From Owenia fusiformis (Eukaryota > Annelida > Polychaeta > Sabellida > Oweniidae): a stretch of 64,000 nt of DNA. Shown in pieces: positions 32,791-45,900 of this stretch; within the stretch, counting starts at the first letter, position 1, and every line of letters starts with the position of its first letter. A program made the translations under genes and the position numbers. A model generated the notes under the pieces. The model was not told the DNA's origin. It did no database searches and saw only the letters and a list, made by a program, of their open reading frames with translations. Location of the stretch: contig CAIIXF020000008.1 in assembly GCA_903813345.2 (NCBI GenBank), forward strand, positions 16,228,822 through 16,292,821. Reading direction: 5' to 3'.

Positions 32791-32890
32791 TGCCACGTTG
32801 AAATATTGAGCTGTTTTTATCGCTTGCTTTCTTTCGTGCTTTTTACATTTGATTGAGAATAAGACTGGTCTATTCATAAAGTCCTGATGT
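32791..32890. repeat. Dispersed motif R5, copy 1
   Basis: GCCACGTTGAAATATTGAGC, then TGTTTTTATCGCTT and a TTTGATT...GA(C/A)TAAG block. It matches 59151-59250 in the same orientation with moderate divergence. Confidence 0.6.
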
Positions 32891-33873
32891 TTTTGTTGGC
32901 TCAAGAATGTTTATATAAATGTCTTCCAGATGTGCATGAAATAATAAGCGATTTTTCGTTGTTTGACCCAAACCATCAATACATTTATCTAGTGTTTCAA
33001 ACAGAAGGATCCTCGATATTTTTTGCAGATTGTGATGTTTCTATAGCTTCAAGGATAACTCGAGTCTTATCCGGGTATTCAATAACTTGAAATATGCAAA
33101 CATATGTTTTTGTTTTGTTAATATCATCTTGTTATTATTACATTTGAGGGACCATGAGATAAATCGTAAAACATTATTTTAATTAATAAGCCTATCTGTT
33201 AAGAAAACTGGAATCGGATTTTGTTGCTTTTGACATTACCTTTGAAAATTAGAAATATCATTTATTTAATTCAAACAAATCTTCAATAAACGTTAAACAT
33301 CTGGAGATGATGGAATCAACACATTCGAAGAGGTAAGATTTTGAAAATATTCCATTGCGTTTTGATTTTTTGATTCAATATAAATGGTACAAGATCCAAG
33401 GACAAAATTTGACAGCAGTTTGGTCAGTACTAGTATCTTATTTTAATTTCGAAATAATCAACCTTCCATGTCAAGTTATAATTGCGAGCTAACAGATATA
33501 AGCTGATATCGTAATTGTCAGCAATTTGTAAGTTTTCCTGAGGTAAGCTTATATTTTGATTGTTGATTGCAAAGAAATCAGTAGACTCAAGGGTAAAGTA
33601 TGTACGGAGGAAGAGTGTTCGCTAGAGAGAGGTGTTCATTAGAGAGAGGTGTTCAGTTAGACAGGTCCTACTGTATATTCGAATTAATTCGAGTTGGATC
33701 AGTTGAATTGGCACAATCTGATTAAATCATTGATGGATGATGTAATAGGTACGAGCTGATATACCATATATCTGATTTAAAATTGCTATTCATAGAATTG
33801 AATTTGTGTTATGAGCTATATCAGAATGTTATTCACTTATGTGTTATTATAAAAGTGTTGCTTCTCCAGATTG
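32891..33873. other. Upstream region of the ITIH-type gene
   Basis: AT-rich with no clear promoter. A piece at 33600-33675 has two AGAGAGAGGTGTTC repeats followed by ACAGGTCCTACTGTA. Its inverse, TACAGTAGGACCTGT, is also at about 10946, suggesting fragments of one MITE family. Confidence 0.5.
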
Positions 33874-33943
33874 ATGATGAGGACAATTGTAGCACTCTGT
33901 ATGCTGGCAGTAGTACTGGTGCAGGCACAAGACTCTGGGACAA
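33874..33943 (+). CDS. ITIH-type gene exon 1 (signal peptide)
   Basis: The first of two adjacent ATGs is taken as start; the second (33877) is equally possible. An upstream TTG in frame is not a credible start. The donor ACA|A GTAAGTC leaves phase 1. Confidence 0.8.
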
Positions 33944-36900
33944 GTAAGTCAGAAAGATACAAATACTTGCACTACATATGGCAGAATAACAATTGGCTTT
34001 ATAAAAAATTCTCAAATATTATTAATAATTTTGGTAGCCTATCCAACCGATTATGCCCGAAAGGAGAAAAATTTGGCGAGGCAAATGTAAATTGTTGAGG
34101 CAAATAGAGGCTAAATGAGAACTTCATTTGTACTTCATTTCTACAGTTTTAACTGAAAAGTCGTCTTTTTATTAAATAATTACATTCCATCCATTACTCA
34201 AGCGAACATTTTAGAACGACCCTTTCTGCATACTTCTTAATAATTGTGATTGGATAGTTTTGGAAATATACGTAATGATTCTGACGTGATAGTCCTGCAT
34301 ATATTAGTAATAGCGGGGTATCAGAATACGGGGGCGTAGTTACGATCTAGAATTAGGCGAGGGAAAATAAAAAAGGCGAAACAAATGTGGACTACGGTAG
34401 GTATACCTATATATAATATACTAAAGATACATCATGACTAACCATGAAATCTCACTTTTTGGCCATGGGATGTGATGAGTATCACATCGGTAAAATAAGC
34501 TAAAATTGCATCGCCTGCCCCATGCCTAGCTGCGTCCATGAACGGTGTTATGGAATTCCACGACTCTACTTAAAGAACGTGGACAATGACGATGATCCTT
34601 GTCGAGATCCATGGAATAACACACGCACATTTCAAACTTGCTTTTAAGTTATTATGCACTTTCAATACTTTGATATTTTCAGCTACATCTGTTTCACAAC
34701 ACGTTGTACGTGTAACCAAGTTAATACTAACGTTCTTTTCATTCATTTTTATGTACAGTCGCATACAAGTACACAATCCCAGGAATGAGAATAAATCGGG
34801 GGAAGACCGAAGAAGATGCATTGAATGAGGTTAGTATGACAAACCCGTTCTAAAGGTTGTTTAGGTCTACAAGGTATACAAAGCCTTACAAATCTCTATA
34901 GTCCCACACTTGCATCATTCTAAATCAATGAAAAAGAATCACAAAAGCAACATTTCAAAGATAACATTGCATTGTTTTAAAGGTAAAGGCTTTTCTTGAC
35001 TGGATGGTTGAAAGGAACCCTGGCATTCTTTCCGGTTATCAAGACGCAACGTTGATACCAAAGAGGTAATTGATCATGATGTATGTTAAGCTAAAAGTTT
35101 CTTACAAAAATGTGAACGTGAATAAGGTGTACAATTATGGGCCTCTGTGGATTAGTTCTCCCCTTCTTTAAGCTTAATATTTACTTGTCCGATTGAATAT
35201 AAGGCGATTGAATATAAAGGTGTAAGGAAAATACTTGTAATTAGGTCCTTGGAAAAACCAAGTGAGAAAAGTGGTGACATGTTGCTTTGGTTATTTTTGT
35301 GACGGTGGTTGGCAATCAGTGGTTGGCAAATTGTTAACAAATTGTTACAACTGCCAAATTGCCAATAACTTAACAAATACTGTTTAGACTGGCTTCAATT
35401 TATTTCAAAATCATCTACAAGTTTTCAGAAGCTCAAATCTGACTTAAGATTTGACCTTCAATGACCTTCTCAAGGTCAAAAAACTTTTTTTTAACTTTTT
35501 TTCAAAATCATCTACAAGTTCTCAGAAGTTCAAAGCTGACTTCAGATTTGAGATTTCACCTTCAATGACCTTCTCAAGGTCAAAAAAGTTATTTTTCAAC
35601 TTGCTTATATTTTCTTTCAAAACCATCTATTAATTCACAGAAGTTAAAATCTGACTTTAGATTTGAGATCTCACCTTTAATGACCGTCTCAGGGTCAAAA
35701 AGGTATATTTCAACTTGCTTCTCGTTGACCTGTTTTTCAAAATCATCTACAAGTTCTCGGAAATTCAATCTGATTTAAGATTGAACTCATAATATTGTGA
35801 GCAACTTGGTGGTGACATTTTGTCATGTTAATGCCTCGTTTGTATTAGACTGCACGTACACAGCCTAACCATCGTCAACGTACATTGTCAAAATATATCG
35901 TTCTCGCCATAGTAAACGTTTTCTTATCATTGAATAACTTAACCTTACTTGTTGTATTCCCCCTCCAATCATATTTGCCCTATTTATTTTAGGAATGCCC
36001 GTGTGCAGCTTTCATATTGGGGGGGGGGGATTCTTACATCATTTATCGTCTCAATCTCCTTCTCTAACAAGATGCATGACTACAAAATTGTTTCGTTTTG
36101 ATGTGTTTTTTTTAAATATATTCATTTTACTGCAATTTTTATGCGTTCTCTTGAAAATCGTGCATGATGGTCGATTTATAATGTTAATAACGTATTATAT
36201 GTCTTGTTTTAGGAGAGTTTTTGATGCGACATTCGTTTTGATGTCATACCTTGATATCAGTGGTGAATTGTTGAGACAAGAGCTCGAAGAATACAAAGCC
36301 TTAGTACCGAATAAATTCGTTGCAATCGATGGCAGAACCGTGAGGACCCCCAAAAAAGGTATTACAACAACATCACAGATATACAGGGTGTCTATAAAAT
36401 CCCTTTACAATTCCAATACAAAGTCTGTGTAAAGTGTTTGAGACTAGGACACTCTGTATCATTCGGAAAAGTTACATTATCATTGAATGATTTATTTTCC
36501 CCAATCTCTCCTCTATATCTTCTATATATTTAGAGTTAAGATATATCATTGGCCTTTATGAAGTTTTAAAGTTTATATTTTCATTTTAGTTTTACCTTTT
36601 TGAAATTCAGAAAAGTTGATTTATGTCGTTTCTGACAGATTCTTATCAGTATTATTGTACAACTGAAAATTTGTACAACCGTAGCTCTTCGATCTCAAGG
36701 CGTAGCCTGAATCTAAAATTTGCCGAGGCCAAAATGTATCTAGGTGGTGCAAATTGAGGCTAAAAGAGATTTATATGAATTTTTGATAGGCCTACAATAT
36801 AAAGATTTTGGCTCATGGCTGAGTTTGCTTTTGTGGAATAATTTGGAGGAAGAGTGGGGCACCTGGCCCCAGAATTTATAGATTATATGTTCATAGATTA

Positions 36901-39900
36901 ATCTATATACATTCTGGGGCCATTTCCTAATTTCTTCCTCTTTTGGAGGGTATACGCATGCTCGGCATTGGTATTTTCAATATTCACTAGTCAGCGGTGA
37001 GTCTCCCTTTAAGGAGGATACATAACGGTTGTAGTGGACTTAAAGTCGCCGATGAGATGAGAATCAACGATTCATATTAATAATTTTTCGTTTACATTAA
37101 GTTAATCAGTCTCTTAAATAGTATTTTGTTTTTGATATAAAATAGAATGATTTAAATCTGTCACTTCTCTTTCACCATTGTAAAATATTCGACTTCAGCT
37201 GTACATACCTCGATAACTACCCGTGATTTTACCTAACATGTATTTTTAAGGGGAAGAAGTAAATGTATATGGAGATCCACACGTGACATTTGAATTTCGA
37301 AACAGAACATTTTGTTTTGAAACAGAAGAGCCCCTGAATGAAACACTTGAATTGTACACTGCAACGGAATTAGGCAAGTACCGGTTTTCTCCTCAGTACC
37401 TTGGCACCCGATTCTCTATAATTTGGTTTTGATATGTTTGTTGTCTCTCGTCACACCACCATACTATTGTTTGATTTGTAGAATGATGATAATGATATCA
37501 TGAAATGAAATGTGTGTTGTCAGACGATATATCTGTATATGTCGAGCTCGATATTATATACTTGTATATGAAAGTTATTTGATTGTGTATTGTATTCAAT
37601 TGTAAAAATTAATGGGGTCCGTGCATTATACCGAAACCCATTATACCGACGCGCATTATACCGAAACCCATTATACCGACGCGCATTGTACCGAAAGGCG
37701 TTATACCGAATGCCATAATCACTGTTCCACAACTAGTTACTTTGACGGAACGTCAATGTAACAAAATGGATGAACTTCCTGGTTACAAATATTTGGCTTT
37801 CCCGATTTAAACCTACTAACAGGTCAAGTTACAGATTATAATTTGGTCCAAAGCTAGAAAATATAGCCTAGTTTTAATCAGTTTCTTCGATTTGGAATTT
37901 GTTTTGTAAATGAAGCTGTAATTCATAAGCCCTTCGCTTTTGTTACATTGACGAAAGCCTTTTATATTACCAATGTATGTTACTTTGTCAATGGGGATTT
38001 AACCCGACCATTTTTAGAAAACTTGAAAATCTCTAGAATTTGAATAAAGGTAAATAACAGTGGAAAAACTAAGTTGTTTTGATAAAAAAAATACACACAG
38101 AATTCAAATAGAAGAAAATGTTAGTCTTTAGTGGTTAAAAATGCAGATCTCCTAAAATCTCATTAAAACGAGACCTTAACGAGATTTCAAAGCTATATGG
38201 AAAAGCCACTATTAGATAGATGCCTTCACTAGCCCAGCTAACAATTTTACGTTGTGATAACGTCGTCAGAATATATGTCTCAAGTTGTAGCAACGTTAAA
38301 TATGGAACGTTGTAGGTACAGGAAGGTGTGGACTCGCACAGATGTTTAAAGAACGTTACATTTGACTTAAATATCACGCGTCAGGAACGTAGTAGCGACC
38401 TTAACAATTACGTCGCCAAAATAACGAAACTGTAACGTACTTACATTACGTCATATATACGTGGCCAATCTAAATTTCTGGTAACGTTGATATGGAACGT
38501 TGTAGGTACAGGAAGGTGTGGACTCGCATAGATGTTTAAAGAACGTTACATTTGACTTAAATATCACGTGTCAGGAACGTAGTAGCGACCTTAACAATTA
38601 CGTCACCAAAATAACGAAAATGTAACGTACTTACATTACGTCATAAATACGTGGCCAATCTAAATTTCTGGTAACGTTGATATGGAACGTTGTAGGTACA
38701 GGAAGGTGTGGACTCGCACAGATGTTTAAAGAACGTTACATTTGACTTAAATATCACGTGTCAGGAACGTAGTAGCGACCTTAACAGTAACGTTGCCAAA
38801 ATAACGAAACTGTAACGTACTTACATTACGTCATATATACGTGGCCAATCTAAATTTCTGGTAACGTTGATATGGAACGTTGTAGGTACAGGAAGGTGTG
38901 GACTCGCACAGATGTTTAAAGAACGTTACATTTGACTTAAATATCACGTGTCAGGAACGTAGTAGCGACCTTAACAATAACGTTGCCAAAATAACGAAAC
39001 TGTAACGTACTTACATTACGTCATATATACGTGGCCAATCTAAATTTCTGGTAACGTTGATATGGAACGTTGTAGGTACAGGAAGGTGTGGACTCGCATA
39101 GATGTTTAAAGAACGTTACATTTGACTTAAATATCACGTGTCAGGAACGTAGTAGCGACCTTAACAATTACGTCACCAAAATAACGAAAATGTAACGTAC
39201 TTACATTACGTCATCAATACGTGGCCAATCTAAATTTCTGGTAACGTTGATATGGAACGTTGTAGGTACAGGAAGGTGTGGACTCGCACAGATGTTTAAA
39301 GAACGTTACATTTGACTTAAATATCACGTGCCAGGAACGTAGAACCAACCTAAACGATGACTTCGCCAAAATAACGAAAATGTAACGTACTTACATTACG
39401 TCATAAATACGTGGCCAATCTAAATTTCTGGTAACGTTGATATGGAACGTTGTAGGTACAGGAAGGTGTGGACTCGCACAGATGTTTAAAGAACGTTACA
39501 TTTGACTTAAATATCACGTGTCAGGAACGTAGTAGCGACCTTAACAATTACGTCGCCAAAATAACGAAACTGTAACGTACTTACATTACGTCATATATAC
39601 GTGGCCAATCTAAATTTCTGGTAACGTTGATATGGAACGTTGTAGGTACAGGAAGGTGTGGACTCGCATAGATGTTTAAAGAACGTTACATTTGACTTAA
39701 ATATCACGTGTCAGGAACGTAGTAGCGACCTTAACAATTACGTCACCAAAATAACGAAAATGTAACGTACTTACATTACGACATCAATACGTGGCCAATC
39801 TAAATTTCTGGTAACGTTGATATGGAACGTTGTAGGTACAGGAAGGTGTGGACTCGCACAGATGTTTAAAGAACGTTACATTTGACTTAAATATCACGTG

Positions 39901-42900
39901 CCAGGAACGTGGAACCAACCTAAACGATGACTTCGCCAAAATAACGAAAATGTAACGTACTTACATTACGTCATAAATACGTGGCCAATCTAAATTTCTG
40001 ATACGTTAATTATGGAACGTTGTAGGTACAGGAAGTTGTGGACTCGCACAGATGTTCAAAGAACGTTACATTTGACTTAAATATCACGTGCCAGGAACGT
40101 AGAACCAACCTAAACGATAACTTCGCAAAAATAACGAGACTGTAATGTGCTTATGCAACGTTACATATACGTGGCCAGTTTTAAGTTCTGGTACGTTAAT
40201 TATGGAACGTTGTAGGTACAGGAAGGTGTGGACTCGCACAGATGTTTAAAGAACGTTACATTTGACTTAAATGTTACGTGCCAGGAATGTAGAACCAACC
40301 TTAACAATGACTTCGCAAAAATAGTGAAACTGTAATGTGCTTATGCAACGTAACATATACCTGGCCAGTTTAAAGTTCTGGTAACATTTGTCTTGGACCG
40401 ATGTAGGCACAGGAAGGTCTGGACTCGCACAGATGTTTATACAACGTTACATTTTACTTAAATATCATGTGCTAGTAATGTAGTAGCAACCTTAACAATG
40501 ACTGCAAAAATAAAATAACAGACTGTAACGTGCTAATGCAACGTCACATATACGTGGCCAAGTTAAAGTTCTGGTAACATTAACTATAGAACGTTGTAGG
40601 CAAAGGAAAGTGTGGACACGCATAAATGAGTATACAAGTTACGTTCGACTTAGATATCACGAGCCAGGAATGTAGTACCAACCTTAACAACGACTTTGCC
40701 AAAATAAAGAGACTGTAACGTGCTTGTCACATACATGGCAAATTCATAACTTCTGGTTACATCAAGTTAGGACAACACATGCAAGGAATGTTCTAGTAAC
40801 CTTAATTATGCCATCAACAAGATATAGTGATAGTAATGACTAACGTCCAGTTAAATGAATCATTACATGAACATAATTTAAAGTTCCTGTACAGGAAGAT
40901 GTAGACACCGATGTTCAGTAAAATTATATATAACACACTAAGCCTAACATTTTCACATGTGAAGGTAAAACACAACTAACTTATGCTTTGACTTATTAAC
41001 AAATGTATATTGTTTTTCCAATAATCAATGAGTTAATACACAAGAACTTTTTTGAGCATCCAAATAGAGAATATTGACACACAGAATTGAACTTAAATAT
41101 AATTACAGTCTCGTATGTCATCTATCAAAAATCTATCCTATCGTTAATAAGTTTTATTAAGTATTTTATTAACCCCTAAACGCTTAAGGGCCAGGGGAGA
41201 TTTGCCGTTCTGGCTTGTCTTAAAATTGAATTAGGCATATTTTAACTAATAAATCGTGACTATATTGTATTTACTGAGGGATATACACTGTATCAAAAAT
41301 CGAGCATTTAATAACTGATTTATCCTATACTTAGTAGATTATGAGAATTAAATATGCATTGAAATTTCCCATTTTTCCCCAAATTTTTATGTCAACGCGG
41401 TAGCCTGACAGTCTCCCCAGGTAAAATGAGTTTTAAACCATAGATCTATTTTTAAATGTTAAGGTTTTAATTATATTCTATTCAAATTCTATCACTGTTA
41501 AATTATATATCTGCTTTATATGGGCTTATTAGCCTTTTGCAGATTATTGACATAGACATAGACACATTTTTAAAAAAAAGATTTTCACATTTTTTTCAAA
41601 TTTTTTTTTCAAATTTTATTTTTCAAAATATGAGTTAGGCTATATGAGTTAGATAATCTCAGAAACTTAAAAACCACTTTAAAACACCAAGAAAATGTGT
41701 ATCTTAAGTATATTTTTGAATTTTGGAACGTATATGACGTACCAAGAACATTAGTAGGTATGAAATACATCTGTTATGTACGGTCGGTTTTGGATACAGG
41801 GTTTATCCCTCGGGAAATATGTGTATATCCCTTGGTCCCTGCGGTCCCTCGGGATATACACATATTTCCCTTGGGATAAAACCTGTATCCAAAACCTCCC
41901 AGTACATAACCCTTATATATCTCCCGCTCAACTCAAATATCAATTATATTCCCGCATGTTATTTACCTATAACACTACTAAGTATGGGATTAACCTTTGA
42001 TGATATTTCGATATTTCATTTCCGAGATTGTGCCCAGATCTCGGCAGATCTATTCACCCCCTTTACTATGAATGTAATTATCTATAGCCTAACTGTTTAG
42101 GGGTTATATTGTTATTTTTCTGAACGGGAATGAATAAATATTCTAATTTGAGCTTGAACAAATGCTCTATTAGTTAACATGGTATTGATTTTCAAAAAGC
42201 AATAATGACCATTTTAAGTTGGGAATAAATCTAGAAAAATTGCATGTTTCAGATATGAAGCCATTATATCTATGCAATCTTAAAAGTACTGTCCCGTTAC
42301 TTGTCATAGAGATAAAAATTTAATTCAAACTGGCTTGCTTCTCGGAACAGATATTGTTTATGCTAAGTGTTCATTTTTCCTTGAAAGCATGAGCTCTCAT
42401 TGGTCCTCATCACTTTCCAAATGTTTTTTAAAATGACTTGTACAGCTCAGTCGTTGTTTCCCTGGTTGCATGTTTAACACATTGCCATTTCTGCTTGTTT
42501 TTGGACATTTTCCTGGAAAAAATCAATCTATTGAAAAGTATGAAATGTAACCTATATACCCATACCCACTCTGTATATTTTGCAGTGTCATTTTCAACCA
42601 AAATTGAGCTAGCGATCTATTCTTTACAATCTCAGATACAATATGTCTCAAAGGTCTACAATGTGTTGTAAATCAGTAAGTTATTGAGGATTAAAAGTGC
42701 GAAAATCGGGAAAATTTTTAAATTCTTCCAAATATAAATATGGAAGCCATATATATAAAATAAAATACATAATTGTAAAATTCTTTGGTAAAATACTCTA
42801 GTATTCCTGAAGTAAAGTCTGCACTTTATATTTTTAGAATAGAATGACAAGGATCTTGCTAGATTTGATTCTGCTGTAAACTTAATATATATAAAATACT

Positions 42901-45900
42901 TCTATAATGAATAATAGATTAACCTGGACTTACCGAAGTCACTTTCCTTGCAACTCCCCAAGCTCAGAGGACTCTAGACTGCCTAACTTCCAAACCGTCA
43001 AATGTTCCATTCTGCTTGTACTGCTAGTTTGTCTGAAATATTTTAGAGACTTGTAGTATAAACATTTTATTAGTTGGTTATCTGAAAATGCACCTGAGGG
43101 TGTAATCTTTCTTCCACCAGATCTGATCTTTGTCTCAGGAGACTTTTTGGGACTACTCTGGGGTAAAACAATCCCTATGCTCATCTGTTTATAGATCCCT
43201 AGTAGCTTTTTGTACTATCCTTTTGTATTTCTACAGTAGAATCATATAGCCAAAACATTCCTTCGTTGACTCTCATAATCTTCATTCAATGATTTAACTA
43301 GAGATCTATTTATTAAAATATTCTATTGGATAATAATTTGAAATGTTGGAACGGTAGGAAAGTAGATACCTGAGAATGACTCTTAACTTTCTGAGATAAA
43401 ATATGGCAGGTCAACTTCGGGTCAGTGTGACACCTCTAGAAATAATATAGGCCTACCTGATTAGCATAACACCACTCATCTCAACACAGCCAAAATCATC
43501 TCAGGGTTATCATGGGTGAAGGCTACAACAATCCTGAAAACAGAATAGGTAGATGGGAAAATAGAGGACAATAGTAGTACTTTATTTTATACTTTTATTT
43601 CAAATTGTATTGATTAAGATAAGACCATTAAATTGTGAATATGATGAGTAAATCTACTGAGATGTTTTAACATTGTGTCAATCAGGATTAAGTTCAAACC
43701 TTTTAAAAGAACTTAATTATATAGCAGTCATACTTTTAAAATTTGCACAGGGCGCCAAATTAAATAGCACCAAATTAAAGCAATTCACAGTATCTCATTT
43801 GCTGTGAAACTATGAAAGTTAAATAATAACTGCATTAAATACAAATGAATACTTTCTGAAGCAAAGAGCCACAAATGATGCAAGTTAATTAAATCAAACG
43901 ATGAAATAATATACCTGATTAGTATGAAACACCATCATCTAAACACAACCAACAAGGTCTCAGGGTTATCATGGATGAAAGCTACAAAAATCTGGTTCAT
44001 CTCCTACTTCTGAAAACAGAGTAGAGAACTATTGTACACTAAGATGGAAAAACAGATGACAATAGTAGTTTTTTTAAAGGCTGATAAAAGTTAACTTAAC
44101 TTAAAAGAAATTAACTTTCATTGAATTCGATCAATAAAAACAAAGCTTAATTTCAGATTTGCTGAAGATGAAATACACTTTTCAGTCTCTATCAATTGTT
44201 AAAAGGCGTGTGCTTATAACAAAGACCATTTCGATTAAAAAATATAAATATCAATAATCAGGCCCGTAGCCAGGATTTGCCAAGGGGGGTTCATTTTTCA
44301 AAAATTTCCAGGGGGGGTTCACATTTGACAATTTTGGCCCAAATATGGACAAAATGACTTGAGAAGTGCTCAAAATGGTGAAAACTGCATGATTTTGAAA
44401 GAATTTTTGGCCAGGGGGGGGTTCGCAGGGTTCGGGCCTGATAATCATACAGTTTCAAGGAAGGTTGAAGTTTCAGGTTGACCTTTCAGTCTCCGTAAAT
44501 TGGTAAAGGGTGTATGCTTAATAACAGACACATTTCCACATCAAAAACTGTCAAAGACGAACCTAAATCATAATGGATAATGTTTGATTTTAAATTAAAT
44601 TCACAAAATTTTGCCAGGCATATGTTATATACATATTAATACTAGCCTAAATAAATTTCACCCTATGCAGACAGAGGAAGGTAGGTACGTTTATGGAGCT
44701 CCTCCGCACCCAATATTTAGAGGGGGCTCATATCTGAAAAACATTTCCGAATTTTTATAAAAGCACACAGAAACTGCCTGGCTTCCAAGATGCAAAAATA
44801 ATTTGTATAGATAGTGTACCTTGAACACCATTTTTTATGAATGCTGGGGACTCAGTATTAAAAGGATAATTTCAAAATATATAGGTCTGGGAAAGGTTTA
44901 AGGCACACTGCGTCGCTACAGAATGAATTGCGCTACTATTTTCACAATTGTATTGATATTTGGTGTCAAATACACATATCTTGGTATATTTGAAGTCCCA
45001 AAACTGCTTAGTTTCAGAAATATCCCAAATTTAAATTCAAAAATGACCGTTAGCTCCCCACCCTCCGCTCATTTGCTCCGCACCCAATATTTCCCACAGG
45101 CTCTGTCTGCATAGGGTGAATTTTGGAACATAAATAAATGACATGTGAATTTGCTGAAGTGACGATTTCCCATGTTAAAAATAAGAGAATTTTAGAGAGA
45201 CCATACATCATGCGATTTATCGCATTCTACCCCCACTTTAACAAAAACCTGTATGGCCCAGTTATCTACGCCTGACGTTGTTGGTCTACGACATTTCAGA
45301 ATCAGGGAGTGGATAACAGGGCCAGACGAGTTTGGTTACCCCCACTTATGTTTTTTACAAATTTAAGTGGGGGTCGTAGAGTAGATAAGATTACAGTAAA
45401 ATTTTGAATGTTTGGAACTTCTCTGAATCTAAAAAATAAGCAATTAAAGGACCACATTGAAACAGAACATGTAAAAATAGAAACATTTATACATGTTCTT
45501 ACTTTTGTTTATTTTAGTTTGTTTTGTAGTTTAGCTATCATATCTGTGACCTCATATTTCAATGCTTCTCTGCCATGTTATTTTCAAAAAAATTAAAGAA
45601 CTCCCTAAATATAGTATGCTATCTATTCACTGGTGATCCGCTCGATTACACTGGTTACCGAAACGGTTCATTTTGGTAACAAAATGTCGGAACGTCGAAG
45701 GTACGATTTTTCTTTTTTCCTTATTTCACGCATTGTAGGCAGAATCCCCACAACATTTTTTCTCACAAACATGTATCAGCATCATATGTTTTAGAAAATG
45801 AACATGTTTGCGAAAAATAGTTCAGAAGACTAGTGTTGTCGCGATGTGCCATAATCGTACATCGATGCATCGGCAATTTTCAGTAGTAAACATCGATGCA

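Noticed and set aside
33848-33854. TATAAAA as TATA box of the ITIH-type gene
   Set aside because: It is only about 20 bp before the first ATG, which would put transcription start at or after the start codon.
37520-37732. Frame with repeated RYNARRYNGF-like residues
   Set aside because: It is the translation of the 15-bp minisatellite, not a protein.
38233-40790. Possible CRISPR-like array
   Set aside because: Units are contiguous 190-mers without unique spacers, in a eukaryotic intron.
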